From Bidens hawaiensis (lineage: Eukaryota > Streptophyta > Magnoliopsida > Asterales > Asteraceae), in the NCBI GenBank assembly GCA_021521415.1, contig JAIQDT010000675.1, forward strand, positions 62,001 to 126,000: 64,000 nucleotides of DNA, given 5' to 3'. The notes beneath the pieces are model-generated. The model saw only the letters and a program-made list of their open reading frames with translations. It was not told where the DNA came from and did not search any database. Position 1 is the stretch's first letter, and every line of letters starts with the position of its first letter. Of the stretch, positions 1 to 9,658 are shown piece by piece. The position numbers and the translations under genes are program-made.

Positions 1-284
1 GTTATCTTACTTGAAGATATATATGGGGTTGTGACTTGTGAATCGCACGTAAAATGATACTTTCAACAAGTTAATAAATGTGAAAACTATGTTTTCATCG
101 GAAACCCTGGTAAAAATAATGTTTCTATGATCGCAGAGGATTCTTCTTACATAAGAAATTCCTCGAACATGAAAAAGGTTGACCGTAAATATCATGGATT
201 TGGAGGAAACTCAGGAACCTGCAAGCACCTGCTGAGCCTAAAAGTTGAGAGTACGTGTTAATTATAGGCTGTAACACCGAGGTT

Positions 285-605
285 TATCTACCATTGAAGC
301 TGAGTATATAACATTAACTAAATCATTGAAAAACGTTGCTTGGCTAAAAGGTTTTGTAAAAGAGCCTGGGTTGAAGATCAAGAATGTGCGGTCTTAACTC
401 TAATTATGATAGCAAGCTGGGTGCAACACATTTTTCAATGAATCAATATATCATAAAAGAACCAAACTTATCAATGTGAGATTGTGAGGTCACATTTCAT
501 AAGGGATTAAGGGGTATCATCAACTCAATATGGAAAAAGTTGATAAAGTAGTAGGCATCAATAAGAATGTTGCCTACATGCTGACAAAGGCAATATGCCC
601 TAACT
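285..605 (+). pseudogene. Ty1/Copia RNase H tail, decayed
   Basis: Conceptual translation gives a degraded Copia RNase H end. An S-T-I-E-A-E-Y-I-T-L-T segment near 287 corresponds to the conserved STxEAEYxAL motif. It is followed by NVAWLKGFV-like residues, a KLINVRL-like remnant of the K-x-I-D-V-R-x-H-F stretch, and an A-Y-M-L-T-K segment near 570-590 matching the D-M-L-T-K-P end of Copia pol. Several frame breaks are present and there is no intact ORF. The fragment enters from the left window edge, so its 5' part is not visible. No LTR was identified. It is confidently Copia-derived but not functional; the lineage was not determined. Confidence 0.75.
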
Positions 606-759
606 CCTTGTAAGTTTTCACTGTGTTTGACTTGGAATTAGGTTTTGAATATCTGATCAACAAGTTGGATTTTGACTTTTAATTAACTACGTACGGTGGA
701 TTGAGATTGTTAGAGGCATGTTCTATCTATCAGTAGTAAGTTGGCCAGTAGGATTAACC

Positions 760-1034
760 GAATTTTTTTTTTGAAAGGGGGGCCAGGTTACAAGGGGTAA
801 TCACAAGGGGGGTTAGAAAATTATTTTTTTTAAAAGAGGGGTTACCTCTCTTTCTAATGGCGGGTAGTTTTATATGTAATAGGGGTGTCAGGTGATGACA
901 GGGTACGAGGTTCTTCCCTCTCTTAGAAATGGCAGTGAGGTTGAAAAAGTGGTTTCCCCTCTATTGGCAATGATGTGGACTGCAAAATGATACTCCCCTC
1001 CCTTTGTAATGGCGGGGAGTCTGAAAAAGGTATC
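760..1034 (+). repeat. MULE left terminal inverted repeat
   Basis: This is the reverse complement of 3671-3944. It contains internal sub-repeats built on the words CTCCCCTCC, GGCGGGGAGT and CTGAAAAAG. The G-rich runs near the terminus and a long T-run are the most variable parts. In many MULEs such subterminal repeats bind transposase; that role is inferred here. Confidence 0.9.
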
Positions 1035-1383
1035 TCCCCTCCATTTTTAACGAAGGGGAGTCTGAAAAAGATGATATATCTTTCACGTTGGGAACATGCA
1101 AGTTATTGAATACAATTTTGTATTTATTCACGAGATATCTACCAACCTACTTAATTTTTTTCATATTACATACACCTAACAAAATTACTCATCCATCCAA
1201 CATGCTTCATATGCGCTTTGGCCATACCATCACAACCATCCTGCAATTTGTTTTTTCCCCGCCTCTTTGTTTTCCCCCCCTCCAAAGCCAGCAACCTACA
1301 TGCAACATACCTATCACACACTATATAATCACACAGTATTTTTACTTTTATCTCATAACCACCAAATTCAAACAAAACAAAAA

Positions 1384-3670
1384 ATGTTTTCTCCGTTTTT
1401 TGTTCAGCTATATTGGGGTGGTGAGGTATCATACGAAAACGGAATTATTTCGTGTGATAATTATACTAGAAACACTACCGTTATTATTCAACAAAAACTT
1501 TCATACGTTGAATTTTTGGATTTGATTTACCTCCATCTTCAAGTTCAAAAAGAATTTTACAGTTTAACATTGAAGTTATATTACACTCATCTAGGCTATT
1601 CTCAATCATCCGACATATTTAGCGATCCTAGTCTCGAAGTGTTGTATTTTTTAGCCGTCAACGAGGGTAACTTTCGCCCTAACATTTACGCTCATATTGA
1701 GCCAATAGTGTCATTCACACAATCCAGTTGTATGGAGCTCATGCGTGGTTTTTCTTCTGTATATGAGGCCCCCCAACAAGCAGTTCATTCTTATTATGGG
1801 CTTATGAACTCACATGAACTTGAAGCCGGTCCGTCTTCCAACGTTCATGACCAAGCCAGTGATGAAGAATCAGAACCAGATCCGTCTTCCAACGTTAATG
1901 TCGATGTTGAATTTGAATCCGAATCAGATGTTGAATCCGAATCAGATGTTGACCAAGCCAGTGATGAAGAATCAGAACCAGATCCGTCATCAGTTGAAAC
2001 CACAGACGATGATGATGACTTCGTTCATGAAATTATTACACAATATAATTCTACAAATATACAAGCATTGTCACATGATACTGTGAATTATTCTCACGAT
2101 CCTGATGATTTGAGAGCTTATGAAGCTCCTGATTTTAATGAACGACGAGGATATGGAGGTATGGAACAAAACTGTTCCATACGTAGTGCGTCTGGGTATG
2201 TACTTTGAAAACAAAGATGATGTTATGTTTGGTGTTCGGTCGTGGAATATCGAACGTGGCAAGGAGTTGTATGTTGTTGAAAGCAAAAGTGCCAAATGGA
2301 GAGCAAGATGCAACTCAACAAATCCTAAGTGCAAAAATAATTTTAGTATGGGTCCTCCATGTAATTGGTATGTCAACGCCGTTAAGAAGAAAAATGATCA
2401 CATGTGGCAAATTATCAGATGGGTTGATTCACACAACTGCTACGGGACGGTAGTTAGAAACAACAACAGAAGCTTGAAATCTAGGGATATTGCAACACGT
2501 ATAATCCACAACATGCGTGAAGACATTGCGTATCCCGTAAAACAAATTCGAGCATTAATAAAAGATCAGCTTCACGTTGATGTTTCTTACAGCAAGGCTT
2601 GGAGAGCTCGGAAAGAGGCGGTAGATAGGATCTATGGTTCTTGGGAGAGTAACTTTCTGGCGTTACCACAATACATTGCAGCATTACAAACATCTAATCC
2701 TGGTACCGTTGTTGAATGGCTACATGCTCCCGCAAGACCTTGTGATTGTTTTACGTTTAAATTTGTGTTTTGGGCATTTGGGCCTGCCATAAAAACATTT
2801 CAACATTGCATGCCGATAATATCAGTTGACGGTACTCACTTGAAGGGATCTTACCGAGGCAAAATGCTAATTGCTGTCACGAAAAATGCCAACAAATACA
2901 TCGTCCCTATCGCTTTCGCAATTGTTATGAGGAGACGGTGGAAAGCTGGAAATGGTTCTTCACACAACTTTGGGTTCACATCGCAGCACACCGGGGGGGA
3001 AAGTTGTATGTTATTTCGGATAGACACAAAGGTATCATTAACGCCGTAAAAAACCTTCGAGTATGGAGAGAAAATTCCGTTCATCGATTCTGTCTAAGAC
3101 ACGTTCGAAGCAATTTAATGCAGAAGTTTAAGGTGTCTAAATTGAAACACCTTTGTTGGATTATTGGTAGCACCACACAAGTAAGGAAGTACAATCATTC
3201 GGTTGGTATAATGAAGCATATCAATAAAGATGCATGGGAGTATCTAAGAGGTATTAAAGAGGAAAAATGGACGCTTGTAAAGGATAAGAACCATCGTCGT
3301 TGGGGGAATCTAACGACTAACATATCGGAGAGCTTTAACAATGCATTGGGGGGGGGGGGGGGATAAGGCTTATGCCAATCAAGGCCATAATTGTACGCTT
3401 GAAAAGTCGGTGCAACAATGGGTGAAGAATACCAAGATTGCATGGAACTGTAACACAAGGTTACCCCCTCGCACATGGTGTTGGTTTGAAAAGCGTGATG
3501 CTCGGTCGCGTGAACACCATTTAATGGAGTTCGATTTTCGAAACGGTAGGTACAAGGTCGTATCAAAGATACAACCAAACTCAATCGGTGGAAACGATTA
3601 TACCATTGAGTACCTTAAAACAAATTGCACATGTGGTAAGTGGCAAATGGAAAGGTTTCCTTGCTCACAT
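1384..3670 (+). pseudogene. MULE (MuDR-type) transposase, frameshifted
   Basis: The likely start is the ATG at 1384 (MFSPFFVQLYWGG...), which opens a PB1/MUDR-like N-terminal domain. An acidic Ser/Asp/Glu-rich linker with two near-identical DQASDEESEPDPSS blocks follows (about 1846-1995). The MULE core then appears in another frame, with W-[KR]-x-R-C-type zinc residues. The DDE catalytic region carries V-D-G-T-H-L-K-G near 2826 and V-I-S-D-R-H-K-G near 3012. A SWIM zinc finger (C-T-C-G...P-C-S-H, about 3628-3670) closes the protein. Frame changes occur near 2140-2165, near 2925-2940, and at a 14-nt G-run (3348-3361), with disorder after it. The right TIR starts directly after the CSH of the SWIM motif, so the normal C-terminus is missing. 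The gene cannot encode a full transposase as it stands. Confidence 0.9.
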
Positions 3671-3944
3671 GATACCTTTTTCAGACTTTCCGCCATTACA
3701 AAGGGAGGGGAGTATCATTTTGCAGTCCACGCCATTGCCAATGGAGGGGAGACCACTTTTTCAAACTCACCGCCATTTCTAAGAGAGGGGAGAACCTCGT
3801 ACCCTGTCACCACCTAACACCCCTATTACATATAAAACTACCCGCCATTAGAAAGGGAGGTAACCCCTCTTTTGAAAAAAAAAAAAATTTCCAGCCCCCC
3901 TTGTGATTACCCCTTGTAACCTGGCCCCCTTTCAAAAAATTTTC
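3671..3944 (-). repeat. MULE right terminal inverted repeat
   Basis: This mirrors 760-1034 over its full length with few differences visible by eye. The inner edge coincides with the end of the transposase SWIM motif. The outer edge abuts the 9-bp duplication at 3945-3953. Confidence 0.9.
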
Positions 3945-3984
3945 GGATTAACCTGTGTGGACGGTAGGAACTCGGTTGGTCATC

Positions 3985-4155
3985 AAGAACTAGGGGTGTT
4001 CATCGGGTCAATCCGATCGGGTTTCGGGTTAATCAGGTCGGGTTAGTCGGGCTTTCCTTAAGAATATCTAACCCGCAACCCGACCCTGTTAAGGTTCGGG
4101 TTAGTCAGGTTCGAGTTATTCAGGTTTCGAGTTAGTCGGGTTAATCGGGATAACC
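3985..4155. repeat. Degenerate GGGTTAGTCGGGTT repeat patch
   Basis: The stretch is made of variants of GGTCGGGTTA, GGGTTAGTCGGG and TTCGGGTTA, including one segment on the opposite strand (AACCCGCAACCCGAC). It follows a TAGGGGTGTTCATC-like sequence. In plant genomes such patches often form the body of small hAT-type MITEs, but no terminal duplication could be fixed here. Confidence 0.5.
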
Positions 4156-4189
4156 ATATTGTTACTTTATAATTTTAAGCTGTTAGCAG

Positions 4190-4960
4190 GGTCTGGGGAG
4201 GGTGGGATGTAGGCAAACCGTACCTCCATCCCAAAAGATAGAGAGGTTGCTTCTAGAGAGACCCTCGGCTCGAAAACCATATGCATGGGATCGATAATAA
4301 TAGTGATATTAGTAGTGAATACTAAATATCTGTTACAGTAATAATAGTGATATTAGTGACGATAGATCAATAATAGTGATACTATAATGAAAGATCAATA
4401 CTATATATGTGTTACAGTAATAATAGTGATATTAGTAATGAATACTAAAGGTGTTATAGTAATAATAGTTGTACTAAATATAGAAATAGATCAATAATAG
4501 TGATATTAGTAATGAATACTAAATATGTGTTATAAATACTAATTTGAGGAAAGGTATTATAGTAATATATCACTTTTCACTCGAAATAAGGTAAGGAAAC
4601 ACCCCCTATGATAGAATTATAATCAAAACTCTACGTTTTTCCTAAAAGTCCTTAGCCTTAATCCTAGGTCTCCAAGAATTCCTATCCTCAACCATGTCCT
4701 CGGAAAGGTTCAAATCGAGCAAATCATGCCTAATCCTCTCGGCCTAAGTTAATTTGGAACGTCCTCTATCCCTCCTCCCCTCTATACTAATAGTTTCTAC
4801 AGATCGGACAGGAGCCATCGTCTCTCTTCTCTTCACATGTCCAAACCATCTCAATCTCCCTTCTCTTATCTTATCTGAAATGTTAGCAACCCCTAATCTC
4901 TCTCGAAAAACATCATTTCTTATTCGGTCCAATCGTGTATGCCCACACATCCACCACTGA
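4190..4960 (-). mobile_element. RTE-class LINE 3' remnant
   Basis: Read on the minus strand, 4950-4744 encodes the end of a plant RTE reverse transcriptase: an M-C-G-H-T-R-x-D-R-I-R-N motif, then L-R-W-F-G-H-V-K-R-R and R-G-R-x-K. The homology continues, with a stop, to about 4630 (W/RHDLLDLNLSEDM-like). The segment 4200-4290 reads as the conserved 3' untranslated tail of these elements (GAGCCGAGGGTCTC..., then CCTCCCCAGACCC). Between them are imperfect AT-rich repeats of AATAATAGTGATATTAGTAATGAATAC type (4295-4545). Everything 5' of this is missing, as expected for a 5'-truncated LINE. It is non-functional. Confidence 0.8.
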
Positions 4961-5132
4961 AAATATCAAAATTATACTTGTTAATGCCCTCTTATGGATA
5001 ACTTGTATGCCCTGCTACACCTTTTAAGTCGCTCTCACTCACTCAATATCAAAGTATACTTAGAAGATAATTATATAAATTCCAAGATCCGCAAGTAGCA
5101 TAATTAAGAATAGAAATCATACATACACATAC

Positions 5133-5555
5133 CTGTGGAAGGGGAAGTGCTGCTAACACATCTATGATGAAGTAGGATTTTAGGTAATGTTTTGCCACAT
5201 ACTGAGGTTCACCTTTTAATATTGTTCTTCCAAATATACCGTCATGACGACCTACATGAGCAGTTCGAAACTGGATGATGATGTGAAATGCATATAATAT
5301 GTCAGCCAAAGAACGAAGGATGCATACAACAATCTCCAAATCACGGTCCATTCCAAGGCACTTCTGGGTACCCTTAATTATAGGAATATATAGAAACAGA
5401 GGATCTAAAGACAGTGCTATCACAGAACATAACAAAAAACTTCTATTCCACTTCAGAATAAATTCATCTTCTGGATAATAAAACTTCATCGAATCGCTTT
5501 CCACTCTCTTCTCACTATCGACACTTCTTGTTATCCAAGCTTCGTTGTTATGCAC
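5133..5555 (-). pseudogene. Cyclic nucleotide-gated channel (CNGC) fragment
   Basis: The open frame matches the front of plant CNGC proteins: an F-I-L-K-W-N-R-S-F segment leading into S1 (L-D-P-L-F-L-Y-I-P), then S2 (I-L-R-S-L-A-D-I-L-Y-A-F-H-I-I-I-Q-F-R-T) and S3 (Y-F-I-I-D-V-L-A-A-L-P-L-P-Q). It ends at a good donor, CCACAG|GTATGTG, at 5133, the expected exon edge after the LPLPQ block. The left codon at 5555 is GTG, not ATG, so the true exon start is probably further upstream. No pore, S4-S6, cyclic nucleotide-binding domain or IQ motif follows downstream on this strand; RTE and MULE sequences lie there instead. In the family these channels are plasma-membrane Ca2+/cation channels. This copy looks like an isolated exon or captured gene piece. 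Confidence 0.75.
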
Positions 5556-6515
5556 GCATGTCCTGATGGAAATTCTAAAATGGAAATTGTTTTATCAACC
5601 ATTGGTCTTCTTCATAGTGATTAGATAAGCCTCCCAAGTCTTCACTAGATGTTTGAACAAAACTGCATTTATAAAGCACACATTTTATAAAAAAAAAAAA
5701 AGAAAAAAAAACACATGGATGCAACTATTAAAAATGATAGAAGGAACTTATAATTCACACTTAGTGACCTTTCACCAAGGGGGAACTGAAGCACATTTGC
5801 CACTACACCAACATTGAACTTTTTTCTATCGGTTCACGTCATTCACATTACAAATATTATATATCGCTTTGACGAACTTTCTTTAATTTAACGAGTTTCT
5901 GCGAACCCAATGGGTTGCGTGTGAGTCCGCAGCTGGGTGTGAAGTGGTGCCTTGGCAAACAACATTCCTTTGGATGGTCTCATAGAAAACTAATATAATC
6001 ATTATATTGCTCATAACAAGCGTATTATAATTATATAAGATAAAGATTGGAATTTGGTGTCGCAGCATGCCTATTGGTCCACGCGGCGGCACGAGATCTG
6101 TCAATTCAGTTTTCGTTTTCATTTTTAGAAAAAAATTATTTATTTGAAACATATTATTCTTTAAGATTTAGTACCGACACCGTTGATTCCGGCTGCCTTC
6201 ATGTAAGTTAGCAGCGGGAAACACAGTCTTTGGTAATCACATAATAAGTTTATGCGTGTTCATTATTCGGTTTGAAACCGTAAAATTGTTCATACCGGTC
6301 ATGGGTTTGATTTCACGGTTGATTTTTTTTCTTTAACTTTTGGCCGATAGTTTCAATCTTCAAAGGTTCTATTTTGATTTTTGATGACAAAAAACCGTTA
6401 CTAACGGTTTGATTTAAAACCATCAAAACTAGACTACAAACACCCCTACGCAAAATGTTATTACCTTTTAACTGGAAAAGCTTATAACAATATTATACTC
6501 AAATTATAGATAAAA

Positions 6516-7050
6516 GGTTTATTGGATTTTAATAATCCCTATTGAATGGTGTTGACCGATAATAATCCCTATTCATTTTATCGCCACTGGCGGTCCCAAA
6601 TTTAAAAGAGTTAGCCCCCAATAGTCCCCTGTTAAAATGGACTTAACGTCGTTATACTTTTTTCCGAGTTTCAAACCAGTGTTTTAGGTCTTTTGATCGG
6701 AAGGAGGATACGAGTCACTTGATATAAAATTTAATTCGAAACAGTGCTTGAAAACGACGAAACAATGCTTCAATTCGAGTCTTTGAACTTACAATTACCA
6801 ATAATCAAGTCGTTTGGATCACCATTTCAAGCAAAGTTTTACATCAATTAATTCATATCCTCCTTCCGATCATAAGCCCTAAAACATTAGTTTAAAATTC
6901 GGAAAAAAAGTATAATTCCGTTAATTCCTTTTCACAGAGGACTATTGGGGGCCAACTTTTTTAAATTTGGGACCGTTAGTGGCGATAAAATGAATAAGGA
7001 TTACTACTGGCCAATATCATTCAATAGGGATTATTAAAATCCAATAAACC
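6516..7050. mobile_element. Foldback MITE, 535 bp, TIRs over 200 bp
   Basis: The two halves are inverted copies. GGTTTATTGGATTTTAATAA at 6516 is mirrored by the end at 7050. Matching continues through the ATTTTATCGCCACT region, the CCCAATAGTCC region and a GATCGGAAGGAGGATA region, leaving only a short asymmetric centre near 6760-6830. There is no coding capacity. A clean target duplication could not be assigned, so the superfamily is uncertain. Confidence 0.8.
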
Positions 7051-7509
7051 AATGGTGTAGCTTTTTAAAAAAAAAATATATTAAAGTATGAAAAAGTTAT
7101 CAATGTTTAAAAATTACGAGGACAGTTGAATTAAAAGTAAAAACTAAAATAAGATATAGGTAAAAAAAAATTAAGGGCTATAGTTGTAACCATTCTTTAA
7201 ATTTACAAATATTAATAATAGTTGATAGGTAATATTGTAACTATAAACAAACTTTAAAGAAAAAGTTTGGTTTTTAATTAAATTACAAAGGGATGGGAGA
7301 TGAAGGCTCCAACGTAAATGTTCCAATGTAAATGCTCCAATACAATTCTCTTGCCTAAAGTTACCTAACGAATGATGAAAGAAGGAGACGAAATTACCTT
7401 ATAGGAAAATCCACGTCGTCAAGTTTCCGACAAATTTTCTCCACAAAACCACAGCAGCTCCAACCAGAATGAACATGATATTAAAAGAGACTACAAACTT
7501 ATATAAAAA

Positions 7510-7616
7510 CTAAGATTTTGGTGTTGAAGGTGAAGAAGAGCTATGGTGATCAGTAGGAAGCTTCGAGTCAAGTAAGTAGAAACCATCATCCTGCTGTCTA
7601 CTTGTCTTCATATAAA
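7510..7616 (-). CDS. Possible terminal exon of an unrecognised gene
   Basis: A minus-strand acceptor (TTTTTGCAAG) is followed by a 107-nt open stretch ending in TAG at 7510. With a 2-nt leading phase it encodes a Q-Q-D-D-G-F-Y-L-L-D-S-K core and a serine-rich tail S-S-S-S-P-S-T-P-K-S. The composition resembles a genuine protein C-terminus, and an AT-rich, 3' UTR-like stretch follows. The family is not recognised and no upstream exon was found in the AT-rich flank. It could be a chance open stretch or a leftover gene end. Confidence 0.3.
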
Positions 7617-7619
7617 CTT

Positions 7620-8980
7620 GCAAAAATCAAGTTGTCTATTTTGTTTTATTGTCTTCTTCATTCTGACGGCTTTGGGTAGTCCATGACTAAATTACACAAA
7701 CTGAATGGATAACATAACAGTATAACACCGAAACGATGGGTAAGGTTGGATGGCATTTGATATAGCTAGCACCAATGGAACATAATTATTGCAAATAATG
7801 CATGTGACCGAAAAGTGTAACAATTGGCTATTTTTTTTATTAGAATTACAATAAAATAAATGAAGATGCTTTTTTTCTAATCCATATAGAAAGTTCATAG
7901 TATTATAGCGTAAATAAAAAAATGTAAATATAAAAGATACTTTTGTATATAATCAAAAATTGATTCAAACTAGAGTTATCACTTCTTGACTACAATGTCT
8001 TCAACTTCAAACAATGAATGTCTTTAGAGGTGGTTGAGGCTTCGTATGCAACACTAGTTCCTTAAAATAAGTTATGCGCATCTTCTTAGATGAAAAGTTT
8101 GTCTCATAGCCTATTAACAGTTGAAACAATGTGCATGCTCATGCAATCGAGATATCCATCAAGTTTGTTGGTGCTTAATTATAGTGTGTGTGGAAAAAGA
8201 CGAAGTTGTGATTCGAAAGAACGAATAGAGTACACATCAAGAACGAATAGAGTACACATCTCTACATGGTCTAGCTCATTTCTATCTATTTCTATTGCGA
8301 ATATTTTCTATGTTCCGGATCCCTAAAAATGAACCACAAAGGTTTACTTCTAATCCCCACAAAAAAAAAAGAAAAAAAAAAACTGATTTGCAATGTTAAT
8401 TTTGTAATAAACGAGATTTAAATCCATTAAACTTACTGATTGAAACCGTCCTTATGATTCATGACCAAGCTGAGACCGCCTTGAAAAAGAAACAAGCAAT
8501 GGCAACTCGCAATCGGCCGCATCAAGCAGTGGTAAACATGACACGGAGCAGTGGGGTGTGTAAAAGAGCGGTTGCAATCAAGGTGTTTCCCGAGTAGCAC
8601 TGCGCCCACCCCATCAATGGCCGTTGGACCGGGCCGGCATTCACAATCACGCACAATTGTGAGAATTGCCTACTTAGTGAGCCAAAAGTCTAAAAAACAT
8701 CAAGACTTAAACCCTCACTGTCACTACTGATTTTGATCTTCAGACAATATTTAAATGTATTTTTAATTAGTATTTATGTAATGTTTCTAAGTAAATATTA
8801 GGTAATGTTTTAAATTAAGATTACAAAATGATTCTTAATATATTTTAAAAACGTCAATTATTACTTTAAAAAATGGCATGCCAATTTCCGCGCGTGTAGA
8901 GAGTAAAACCATACCTCCGCACATGGTTCTTTGGTAAAAATGCGCATCTTCTTACGTGACAGTTTCCACACATGTGACAT
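7620..8980. other. Intergenic stretch without a supported gene
   Basis: Mostly AT-rich sequence. A tandem pair of the 22-bp unit AAGAACGAATAGAGTACACATC occurs at 8217-8260. A GC-richer island at 8430-8660 has open frames, but I recognise no protein family in it. Poly-A stretches occur near 8355-8385. Confidence 0.5.
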
Positions 8981-8987
8981 GCAGAAC

Positions 8988-9256
8988 TAGGATGAGATCG
9001 GTACTGATCGATACCCTACCGGTACAGTAGGGTACCGAAATCCCCATCCCGAAAATCGCAAATTTTTGATACCGGCCGAAATCTTTGTTTCGGTACCGGT
9101 ACCGGGGCGGTACCGGTATTGAAGGTAAAAAATTCGAGAAATACCGATAACGGTACCGAAACTCAAAACTTTAGTACCGATTCGGTATCGACAGTACCGA
9201 ATCGGTACCAATTTCGGTACCGGTACCGGTACCAATACTGAATTTGCTTATCCCTA
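8988..9256. mobile_element. hAT-type MITE with 8-bp duplication
   Basis: A perfect 8-bp target duplication TGCAGAAC (8980-8987 and 9257-9264) flanks a 269-bp element. Its ends are imperfect inverted repeats (TAGGATGAG... and ...CTTATCCCTA). An 8-bp duplication is the hAT signature. The body is built from GGTACCG / CGGTACC palindromic words on both strands, able to form extensive secondary structure. It has no coding capacity. It lies about 400 bp beyond the stop codon of the nucleotidyltransferase gene, close to or inside its 3' flank. Confidence 0.88.
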
Positions 9257-9264
9257 TGCAGAAC

Positions 9265-9658
9265 AGCCCAGGCCCCACGTATCAAACAAACACAGGCAAA
9301 ACCATATATCATTTCCTACGCACCTTTTAAATGAAAACTGAACCTTTATCAACTTTGCCGCGAAAACAATGAAATCAACACATTAAACAACATAAGAATA
9401 CAAGTCATATCGAGGCTAAACTAAAACTTCATTTAATTCTTATAATTTATAAATGATACATTGAAGTTAGTACAACAAAACTGTCTTCTGTACTACAAAT
9501 ATCATCAGTCAATATGACAGCATTAGCAGCACATGTATAACAAGGTGGATGCCTAAGTGAAAAAAAATAATCCTACATCTCAAAACAACACATCCATCCA
9601 TCCATCCTAGAATAACAGTACATACAACAAAAAATATTAAAGCGGAGCCGTCAACAAA
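9265..9658 (-). other. 3' UTR and downstream flank of the nucleotidyltransferase gene
   Basis: This AT-rich stretch follows the stop codon at 9659 on the minus strand. No second gene is visible before the hAT MITE at 9256. The polyadenylation position was not determined. Confidence 0.45.

Larger units (their letters stand above)
760..3944 (+). mobile_element. Mutator-like element (MULE) with long TIRs and 9-bp duplication
   Basis: The element is bounded by a perfect 9-bp direct repeat GGATTAACC (751-759 and 3945-3953), the duplication size typical of Mutator-superfamily transposons. Its ends are long terminal inverted repeats of about 275 bp (760-1034 and 3671-3944). They are closely similar by eye and begin with a short A/T stretch followed by GAAAGGGGG. 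Between them lies a MULE transposase gene broken by frameshifts. The element is about 3.2 kb, typical of autonomous MULEs. High TIR similarity and an exact duplication suggest fairly recent transposition, with the transposase probably supplied in trans. The insertion lies between a Copia remnant and an RTE remnant. Confidence 0.93.

Noticed and set aside
4280..4560. AAT-rich short repeats resembling a CRISPR-like or satellite array
   Set aside because: No identical direct repeats with unique spacers; fits the AT-rich 3' part of an RTE remnant.
8433..8654. 73-codon minus-strand frame in a GC-richer patch
   Set aside because: Cys/His-containing but without a zinc-finger spacing or a known family; considered chance.
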